The position numbers were made by a program, and so were the translations under genes. The notes beneath the pieces were generated by a model. The model ran no database searches and had not been told where the DNA came from. It worked only from the letters and a program-made list of their open reading frames with translations. A stretch of DNA of 64,000 nt from Takakia lepidozioides (taxonomy: Eukaryota; Streptophyta; Takakiopsida; Takakiales; Takakiaceae): the NCBI GenBank assembly GCA_030704615.1, contig CM060732.1, positions 74,319,053 to 74,383,052 on the forward strand, given 5' to 3'. Every line of letters begins with the position of its first letter. Position 1 is the stretch's first letter. Shown here piece by piece: positions 56,477-64,000 of the stretch.

Positions 56477-56878
56477 ATGCCGTTCAGGCGCTATGTGGAG
56501 ATCGGCAGGGTGGCCCTGGTGAATTACGGGCCGCAGTATGGCAAGCTGGTGGTGATAGTCGACGTATTGGACCAAAACAGGGCGCTTGTGGATGCGCCGG
56601 AGATTGTAAGAAGCTCCATTAACTTCAAGCGCCTGTCTCTGACTGATATCACCATTGAGATCCAGAGAAACCCGAAGAAGAGGGAGCTGAAGAAGGCCAT
56701 CGAAGACGGCGAAGTGTACAAGAAGTGGGAGACCAGTGCTTGGGGCCGCAAGCTTGCGGTGCGCACTCGCAGGGCCGCGTTGAATGACTTTGATCGCTTC
56801 AAGGTTATGGTGGCGCGCGTCAAGAAAAGTGCCATCATTCGACGGGAACTCGGAAAGCTTAGGAAAGGGAAGGCTTAA
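56477..56878 (+). CDS. RPL14: 60S ribosomal protein eL14
   Basis: An intact 133-codon ORF matches plant eL14 over its full length (the family is about 134 residues). The N-terminal KOW/SH3-like barrel is [20 protein letters not shown] to about residue 45. The eL14 domain follows with [19 protein letters not shown] and a basic tail ending [13 protein letters not shown]. The start is [12 protein letters not shown], as in other plants. The protein binds 28S rRNA expansion segments on the large subunit. The coding region has no intron here. The upstream telo boxes argue that it is an expressed gene and not a dead processed copy; an intron in the 5' leader cannot be excluded. Confidence 0.95.
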   Translation: MPFRRYVEIGRVALVNYGPQYGKLVVIVDVLDQNRALVDAPEIVRSSINFKRLSLTDITIEIQRNPKKRELKKAIEDGEVYKKWETSAWGRKLAVRTRRAALNDFDRFKVMVARVKKSAIIRRELGKLRKGKA

Positions 56879-58793
56879 GCAGTTTGAAAAATTTCAGGTC
56901 TTTCTCAATCTCTGTGCGCCTACCTCTTCCTTTCCCTAGACGCTTTTCTTCGGACAGCTTTGTCATACATCTGTTAGGTTGTTCTTTTCCCCGTCCTCTG
57001 TGCTTGCATTAAAACTTCCCTTCCTGCGTTTATTAGTAGCATGCAAAGGCACTTAGAAATTTCCGCGAATGCAACGTTTTCTTAAGCAATTTTCAAAATT
57101 TTGGGGTTGCAACGGAAATCTCCTTCGAACGACGTTCTTCGCCTTGAGCTCACTGCATTTTTATAGTGCAGTGGGTTTTTCTTATTCGGGAACATATAAT
57201 GTGTATGCCCAGTGTCTTCAAAGATTACGTTCGTTATCAGGCACATTACAGTGGTTGCACACGACTGAAGCTACATGAAATGCAATTTTTTCTTAGAAAA
57301 GCTGTTTGGGAAGCAAGTACGTTAAGCCCATCTCCTGCAAAAGATGTCTGCCTCCCTTTATGCTTGTCACTAGTCAGCTGTTTCCTTTTCAGGAATGGGA
57401 AGCACCACTAGAACACTTAGGTTGAATCTGGGATGCTTCACATCGTTTGTTTGGAGGGTTAAGTATCAGTGTGTTATAAGCATCCTCTATTTTGATTTCG
57501 GTTCTCTCCTGCTAATAGTTATTCCTTCGTCCTTGCGAAAGAAAGAACTAGAACTGACATGCTAATGCCATCATTTGGTGGAGCCTGAGTTTGGAAGTGT
57601 GATATGAATGTTTGCATTCGATCAGTCAAAACTTAGATGAGCCGAGAGCTTCTACGTGGTGCCTTGCATCTTAAACCTCTGAGCCAAGTCGGCCTTTCCC
57701 AGCTAGTTTGTCTGGAGCTCAGTGTCAGCAGCTCCTGGTTTCAATGGCATTTGGCTATGGTACATGTCTCTGTTGGACATATCCCTCCAAGTGTGCATCT
57801 GAAGTCATCTTGTAGCGACTGCAACTTGTCTGACATTCCTCATGCTGTGTGATGCGAATTTACAGGTCCAGGAAACATGCTTCTTAACCGCCTCCAAAGT
57901 TCTGGTTATGGATTAGTCTTCTTGGCATGATCATGCTGTGTTAGCCAGATGAATTTATTTTGTCAACTTAAGTCTCACTGGGGCCCTGTGCCTTGGTCTG
58001 TGTGGGTTCCATACCCAAGATGTTGATCAGTGTGGTAGGCACATGTAGTGGTTAAATGGAACAGGAAGTTTGCAGTATTATTGACTGTTATGTGTCTGTA
58101 AACTACATGCATTGTGGAGTGCTCAACACACAGATAGCTATGCTGATGTTTGGACCAGTACTCACCTTTAATGTAGAACAAAATGGCTACATGCAGCACT
58201 GAGAGAGTTGCCGAATCCGAATCATGAATTTTCCATCTTTTTCTACTTTGTGAATAATTTTGCGACAGCAAGGCATGACTCAGTCTGTTGATGAGAGCAA
58301 TCATTGGCAACATTATGGAAGTCACCTGTGAGCGACAATTAGCAAACTAGGCCCCAAAGATAAGTTCAGTCATGCGAGAAGGATGCTTTGTCCGTTACAA
58401 ACCCTCAAGGCCGTCACATTTCACTAGGTGCCATTGTGAACATCTATTCAACTTCTACAACACTCTGGGTAGTTTTGTATGTTCTCCCTATAGCCATGAA
58501 GAAAGAGCACTAGCTGATTGTAGTATCCCAGTATGAGGCCTGGACTGGGCACAGCTCTCTCAGACTAATGTCATGCTCTATGCAAACTGGTACAGTGGAC
58601 CTACGTGTGTTCATACTGTGACTGGGTTACTGACAGTTATGGCTACTCATCTAGAGGAAGAAACACGACTGTTTTGCCTTACAAGGGGCCAAAGCATGGG
58701 AGAGAGAACACAATTTCACAGAAGTTCTGTCACCTGTGTACTTACATCAATATCCAATGACAACTTTCCTGTTATGAAAGGAATGCTTGGATT
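56879..58793. other. intergenic region between convergent genes
   Basis: Between the eL14 stop and the 3' end of the unrecognised minus-strand gene I see only short ORFs without family resemblance. Confidence 0.5.
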
Positions 58794-59658
58794 TCAGAAT
58801 TCGTTCCCAGAACTCTTGGGAATACTATTGAGCACAGAATTAAAAATTTCAACAAACACCCACAACCCCAGAGCCGGCTTTTCTTCTGAAACAAGCTGAT
58901 GATCAACTGCGTTAACCTCAGCAGCCTGGTCTTGATGTATCAATGGCCACCTTTCTCAGATGCTCAGTGTTGTTCCAGTTGGGTATCAAAGCCTTGAAGG
59001 TGCAGGTATGCCTTGACTCTGCAAAGCTCAGCACAACATCCTTACTACTCCAGAGTCCACAAGGCTCGCGATTTTACACTTGTGCTAGTCCATGGGGGAC
59101 GTCTGGATGGTTCTGTGTGTGATGGCGACCATGACTTCTTGTCGTGCTTGCTCAAAGTATCAAACATTTCTGGTGCAATTATGCCAACAAACTCCCTCCT
59201 TCCCCACGAACCCGCCAATGGAAAAGGATCATGTAACCCTGTTGAGGGAAACAAGCAGTTAGAGAAGAGGCGGGTGAATCATACAACACAGAGAGACGAT
59301 GACAGAGCCAGACACACACACATGCTACATGATTTGATCTTAACCCCGTTTTCCTTGCCCTTGGTAGACGCGTTCCGTGTCTAACTAGCTGACAGATCGC
59401 CAAAAGCAAATAAACCAAACGCCTGGCTAAGGGCAAATAGCCTATTCTTGACGTCAACCCATCAGTGCTGGCTAAACAACTCCGACTTACCTGGTCCAAG
59501 CTCGCTCGAATTCCTCCCTCCCAGAAAGCTGAAATCCAACACGAATTCCACCCATCTCTCCCGAATTTTCGTAGCAGTATTTTGGTACATGCCTCCCATT
59601 CTTGAAGACAGTGTGCTTGGAAGGATGACGCACTCTTTCACATGATCCCAGCTTTCCG
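58794..59658 (-). CDS. unrecognised multi-exon gene, 3' part
   Basis: Four minus-strand exons join with consistent phases: 59658-59491, 59238-59046, 59026-58951 and 58895-58794. The junctions have GT/AG ends, a strong GTAAGTC donor at 59490, and a TGA stop at 58794-58796. The product includes VKECVILPSTLSSRMGG, TKIRERWVEFVLDFSFLGGR, DPFPLAGSWGRREFVGIIAP, CTFKALIPNWNNTEHLRK and ALGLWVFVEIFNSVLNSIP. It looks like a real globular protein but I do not recognise the family. At least one further 5' exon is needed: a coding-like stretch with MPAKRGGKYENCFAVSV lies at about 59790-59690 and would join in phase through a GTGGGT donor. The start is therefore not settled. The gene is convergent with eL14. 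Confidence 0.5.
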
Positions 59659-59699
59659 CTCAAGGCCGTATCGGAGAAACAACCCACGCTGTGTCACAG

Positions 59700-61893
59700 T
59701 GCCACTTGGTTGTCGAACCGAGACTGCAAAACAGTTTTCATATTTGCCCCCTCGCTTGGCCGGCATCTGCGGGTCCGGATTTAATCTCTCAAACATGCAA
59801 CTTGGGGTAGCACGAGCATCCAGACCTGCCCCAGGGAATCATGAGACCAGGAAAACTATTAGTCACCAGCTCCATTAGAACTCCTACAATGGAACAAGAC
59901 CATGCGTTTGTACTCTACAAATTGACATTGGCTGCAGCATCTACCTGCTTCCTGTGACTCTTAGGAAGATGGAGGGAGAAGCAAACAAGGTATGAGTATT
60001 ATTTGCGACAATTACCAGTATGTACCGGGTTTTCGAGCACAGGCTAGTATGCAATCATGGGGTGATAACTGTCGTACCAAATCAACGTCGGATTTCTCGC
60101 GCTTTCGCCCGAATCTGCCCTCCAGATCAGTAGATTGTGAGATAACAGGACCTCCTTTCTCTCTCTCTCTCTCTCTCTCTCCCTTTGCAAACATCGTCTT
60201 ACGAGTACATTCTCTCCCTATGTTCCCGTCCAAACTGGGCCTATGGCCACAATGCTACGAGAAACGAAGTCTTATGAGTACATCCCTCTCTCGTAGTTGT
60301 TTTGGGCTGCTTAATTCTTGTTGAAGCACTTATTTCTGTCTTGCATCTTGCTCCCTCCTGTCCAATAAGCTTTATGAGCTTCCCAAGGGACGTTCTGTCT
60401 TTCTTTCTTTCTCTCGCTATTCCAAACAGCTACAAATTTCGGACGTCTTCTACCACCTTGAGTACACAGGACTCTCAAGTCGGATGTCTACTTCAGCGAA
60501 GTGCCTATGTCTTCTACGTGACATACGTTGCACACAATGTCAATTGCGTGTCATGCTGAGAAGAACGAAACGAAACTAAAAGATCTGAGTGTGTGCTTTG
60601 CGTCATTCTTGTGTATAATAGATGTGTCTTACATTCTGGGACGTAAAATTTGTGAGAAATCTAAGTTAACCAGAGTTGTGACATTGATGATGAGGAGAAT
60701 GAGATAAGGTCCTCAGTCCTCACAGCATGAGATGTTTTCATTTGAGTACATTTGGTAAGTAACTTTGCATGCCTATTTCAGCTGTGTCCCTGCAACCGCT
60801 ATCCTCACTCCACTGGTACCAGTTGGATCAGGCTCCTTGAGAGAAAAAATGTACATGCACCTTGGAGTTTGCAGGCCATCTTGCGTTGCAGATTATCAGC
60901 TGATCACGTGCATTTTTTTTCGCAAAACAAAGAAACACACTTGACTGGCCAAAAGAGGCAAGCTACTCTGTCTGAGAGTCTACTAATTGCAGGATCACAA
61001 CTTGACCTCTGGTTACATCTTGCTGAGATGTTGGCTTGTATGTTGGCTTTGATATGTAAACAGGAAGTGGTTGTTTCAGTGTGGAGCTTGTAAACCCTCG
61101 AGTATTACAGTTGATGGCCTTGTCTTGATCTTCTTACTGTCATTGAAAGTGTATGCAGAAAGTAGGATTCTCTCCCGAAAAAGTGAACATACAGACCACC
61201 ACCCAATGCGAACATGATTCCTACTACTGACAGCTGCTTTTTCTAAATCTCACTAGACAGTCTGCTGTGGACAGTAGCAGGGTTATCAAACACCGCTACA
61301 GGGATTCAGAGGGAGACTTGGAGTGTACAGGGATTTACAGTTGCCAAAATCGAAAGACGCCAATCCACCAGCTGTGAAACATGAATCTTCTGCCCTGCAA
61401 ACCTCAGTTTGTGGCTACCAGACCGTGGCAGGGATTGCATACATTTCATGCATTGTTTTGTCATGCGAGGCTGGTCTTGCATAGAGGGCATTTGGCGCCC
61501 ACCAAGGAATCTCTTTATGGGGGTTACTTGTCATTCATCACTGAGGCTGCATGCCACAAAGATGGTGGTGTCAGTGTGAATACACCCAGGCTGCTGCCCA
61601 ACCCCAACCACCACCTAAAAGGGTTGACATTAAAAAGCTGCAGGCTTACTCACCTAAAAAAATGTTCCCCTGAAGCCCCGGGGACAGAAACCAGCGAGTG
61701 AGAAGATGCCTGCCCAGCAATGACCTTTCCACTTATCCCCAGGATTTTGAAGGGCTACCTTCTCAAGCTCCAATACATGTGAATCGCCCTCAAAAGGAAT
61801 ACGAGAGATTGTCGGCACTACAGTTGATAATTTGCAAGTTTTTCTTCAATGCATCTTGTTGTCTTTTCTGCAGTGGAATAACAGGTCGTCACA
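59700..61893. other. gap between the unrecognised gene and the PPR gene
   Basis: It probably contains the 5' end of the unrecognised gene (near 59.7-59.9 kb). It also carries a (CT)n run (60158-60182) and a repeat with two tandem TCTTA(C/T)GAGTACAT motifs (60184-60295). No other gene is supported. Confidence 0.4.
60158..60295 (+). repeat. (CT)n run followed by LINE-tail-like tandem repeat
   Basis: After the CT run, TTTGCAAACATCGTCTTACG and AGTACATTCTCTCCC are followed by TGTTCCCGTCCAAACTGGGC and ATGGCCACAATGCTACGAGA, then GTCTTATGAGTACATCCCTC. The middle part matches the LINE 3' end at 6795-6865. The flanking motif matches repeat block A at 17.8 and 42.3 kb. Confidence 0.65.
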
Positions 61894-64000
61894 TTATCCT
61901 GCAATTTTTCTATGCAGCGGGTCGTTCACATCAATGCAGCTCTGCCCTGGCACATTCTTGAAACGTCCGTCCTTCATCATTTTTCTCATTCTTTCTTGAT
62001 CATCCCACCTGCCAGCCGCACCATAGATGTCTGATAGGATCATACAAGTTACAGTGTCCTGTGGATCCAGCTTGAGAAGGCAATGTGCCATTCGTTCTGC
62101 TAGCTCCAAATCCCCATGAATTCTGCAGGCACCGAGCAAAGTCTCACACACCCAAGCATCTGGTTCAATTGGCATTCTGTTAATGATATCCTCTGCCTCA
62201 TCCAGTCGCCCTGCACGGCCTAGCAGGTCCACCATGCAGCCAAAATGCTCGACTGTAGGAGCAAGGCCATGATCTCGACTGATGGAATCAAGGTAGTGAC
62301 GGCCTTCATCCACGAGGCCCATACGGCTACATGCCGAGAGAAGACATATAAAGGTGCTATAGTTTGGCTTCAAGCCTTCCTGTAGCATTTGTTCAAAGAG
62401 TTGGACAGCCTCCCTACCAAATCCATGCTGACCGTATCCTGCAATCATTGCACTCCATGAGACAACATCTTGTTCAGCCATATTGTCAAATACTTGACGT
62501 GCATCTTTTATACTCCCACATTTGGCATACATGACAACAAGGGCAGTATCCAGAATGATATGTGGTGCAACTCCGGCATTGATGATATCGGCATGGACCT
62601 CTTTGCCTCTTTCCAGAGCTGCCAGACTACCGCATGCATTGAGAACACTGGTGAATGTAACCCTGTTTGGGGTCACCCCTTCCCTTATCATTTGTTCATA
62701 GATCTCCAAAGCCTCCCCACCAAATCCATGCTGAGCATATCCTGCAATCATTGCACTCCACAAGACCACATCTCGTTGAGCTATACTGTCAAACACTTTC
62801 CGGGCATCTTTCAGTCTCCCACATTTGGCATACATGGCAACAAGGGCAGTATCTAGAATGATATGTGGTTTGGTTCCAGCTTTGATGATGTCAGCATGGA
62901 CCGTTTTGCCCTTTTCCAGGATTCCTAGACCACCACACGCATGTAGAACAGAGGTGAAGGTGACCTGATTGGGTGTCACCCCTTCCTGTATCATCTGTTC
63001 ATACATTTCCAAGGCCTCCCCACTAAAACCATGCTGGGAATATCCTGTGATCATTGCATTCCATGAGGCCACATCTCGTTTAGCCATATTGTCAAACACT
63101 TGGCGTGCATTCTTTATGCTCCCGCATTTGATATACATGTCAGCAAGGGCGGTCTCGAGGATGATATGTGGCACAATTCCAGCTTTGATGATATCAGCAT
63201 GGACCTTTTTGCCTATTTCCAGTGCAGCCGGACTGGCGCACGCATTGAGAACACATGTGAAAGTGACCTGGTTGGGTGTCACCCCTTCCCCTATCATTTG
63301 CTTGTATATCTCCAAAGCCTCCCAACCACACCCATGCTGAGCATACCCTGCGATCATTGCGCTCCATGAGACTACATCTCGTTGAGTCATATTGTCAAAG
63401 ACATGTCGTGCATCTTTTACACTCCCGCACTTGATGTACATGTCGGCAAGGGCAGTCTCTATAAGCATATGTGGCAGAATTGCAGCTTTGGTGATTTCAT
63501 CATGGGCCTCTTTGGCCTTTCTCAGGTCTGCCAGGGTGGCACACACATTGACAATACAGGTGAAGGTGATCCTGTTTGGTGTCACACCTTCCCGTACCAT
63601 TCGCTCGTACATCTCCAAAGCTTCCCTGTTGCGCCCATGCTGACTGTATCCTGCGATCATCATATTCCATGAAACCACATTGCGTTGAGCCATATTATCA
63701 AACACATAGCGTGCATCCTTTATGCTCCCACATTTGGCATACATGTTAGCTAGAGCAGTCTGCAGAGCAATATCTGGTGCAATTCCGGCTCTGATGATGT
63801 CAGCATGGGCTTCTCTACCCTTTTTGAGGACTGCCAGCCTACTACAAGCATCGAGAACACAAATGAAAGTGACCTTGTTAGGTCTCAGCCCTTCCCACTG
63901 CATTTGCTTATAGATCTCCAAAGCCTCCCAACCACACCCATGCTTGGCATATCCTGCTATCAACATATTCCATGAGAACATGTCCCGGCGGGGCATATTG
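61894..64000 (-). CDS. PLS-class pentatricopeptide-repeat protein with E domain, 5' end outside window
   Basis: An open frame of 700 codons runs to the right edge without an upstream stop, so the N-terminus is outside the window. It is a chain of PPR motifs in P-L-S order with a period of about 101 residues. Recurring blocks are YAKCGSIKDARYVFDNMAQR, VVSWSAMIAGYAQHG, EALEIYEQMIREGVTPN and VTFTSVLNACGSL. The C-terminus is an E domain (MVDLLGRAGRLDEAEDIINR; ACRIHGDLELAERMAHCLLK; LSDIYGAAGRWDDQERMRKM) followed by a short E+-like tail ending KIAG, with no DYW deaminase domain. Proteins of this class bind organellar RNA, one base per motif, and direct C-to-U editing with a deaminase supplied in trans. 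The modules are unusually alike, which points to recent internal duplication. The gene is presumably mitochondrial- or plastid-targeted, but the targeting peptide is outside the window. Confidence 0.92.
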   Translation of the reverse strand, partial: NMPRRDMFSWNMLIAGYAKHGCGWEALEIYKQMQWEGLRPNKVTFICVLDACSRLAVLKKGREAHADIIRAGIAPDIALQTALANMYAKCGSIKDARYVFDNMAQRNVVSWNMMIAGYSQHGRNREALEMYERMVREGVTPNRITFTCIVNVCATLADLRKAKEAHDEITKAAILPHMLIETALADMYIKCGSVKDARHVFDNMTQRDVVSWSAMIAGYAQHGCGWEALEIYKQMIGEGVTPNQVTFTCVLNACASPAALEIGKKVHADIIKAGIVPHIILETALADMYIKCGSIKNARQVFDNMAKRDVASWNAMITGYSQHGFSGEALEMYEQMIQEGVTPNQVTFTSVLHACGGLGILEKGKTVHADIIKAGTKPHIILDTALVAMYAKCGRLKDARKVFDSIAQRDVVLWSAMIAGYAQHGFGGEALEIYEQMIREGVTPNRVTFTSVLNACGSLAALERGKEVHADIINAGVAPHIILDTALVVMYAKCGSIKDARQVFDNMAEQDVVSWSAMIAGYGQHGFGREAVQLFEQMLQEGLKPNYSTFICLLSACSRMGLVDEGRHYLDSISRDHGLAPTVEHFGCMVDLLGRAGRLDEAEDIINRMPIEPDAWVCETLLGACRIHGDLELAERMAHCLLKLDPQDTVTCMILSDIYGAAGRWDDQERMRKMMKDGRFKNVPGQSCIDVNDPLHRKIAG

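Noticed and set aside
59487-59687. Minus-strand ORF frame with ERVRHPSKHTVFKNG
   Set aside because: Phase to the next exon (caacag acceptor at 59239) closes only in the other frame (VKECVILPSTLSSRMGG), so this frame is a shadow.

Overview
This window looks like nuclear DNA of a land plant. The genes have many short exons with canonical splice sites, there is a MADS-box gene, a PLS-class pentatricopeptide-repeat (PPR) gene, a plant-type eL14 gene behind telo-box promoter motifs, and LTR, LINE and MITE relics. A PPR protein built from long runs of near-identical modules and an intronless MIKC*-like MADS gene suggest a non-seed plant (bryophyte, lycophyte or fern grade). That placement is an inference of low certainty. 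Exon limits below were deduced by eye from splice sites, reading phase and remembered family similarity. For WDR91-like, CPSF-A-like and SNAP43-like all the phases close.

Layout from left to right. 0.4-1.5 kb (-): the 5' exons of a gamma-glutamylcyclotransferase-like gene that runs off the left edge. 3.3-12.3 kb (+): a complete 17-exon WDR91-like gene with a 5'-truncated LINE in intron 4. 13.3-14.9 kb (-): a small gene of unknown function carrying ten 144-bp coding repeats. 15.8-17.0 kb (+): an intronless MADS-box gene. 18.5-28.1 kb (-): a complete 16-exon CPSF-A/DDB1-superfamily gene. 28.5-36.2 kb (-): a Ty3/gypsy element with an extra ORF upstream of gag; its 3' LTR ends about 400 bp upstream of the CPSF-A-like start codon. 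36.2-39.9 kb: a BTB/FAMeT-type gene fragment, a decayed Ty1/copia relic and a PIF/Harbinger-like MITE. 39.9-42.7 kb: gene-free, repeat-rich DNA.

43.0-50.1 kb (-): tubulin-folding cofactor E (TBCE). 52.1-55.5 kb (+): a complete SNAPC1/SNAP43-like gene. 56.5-56.9 kb (+): intronless ribosomal protein eL14. 58.8-59.7 kb (-): a multi-exon gene I do not recognise. 61.9-64.0 kb (-): the 3' part of a PLS-class PPR gene that runs off the right edge.

The genes are ordinary housekeeping functions (endosome maturation, RNA processing or repair scaffold, tubulin folding, snRNA transcription, translation, organellar RNA editing) and do not form one pathway. Three pairs are head-to-head: GGCT-like/WDR91, the repeat protein/MADS, and TBCE/SNAP43. 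The most unusual items are the homogenised ten-copy coding repeat, the pre-gag ORF of the gypsy element, the composite dispersed repeats shared between distant loci, and three candidate GC-AG introns.
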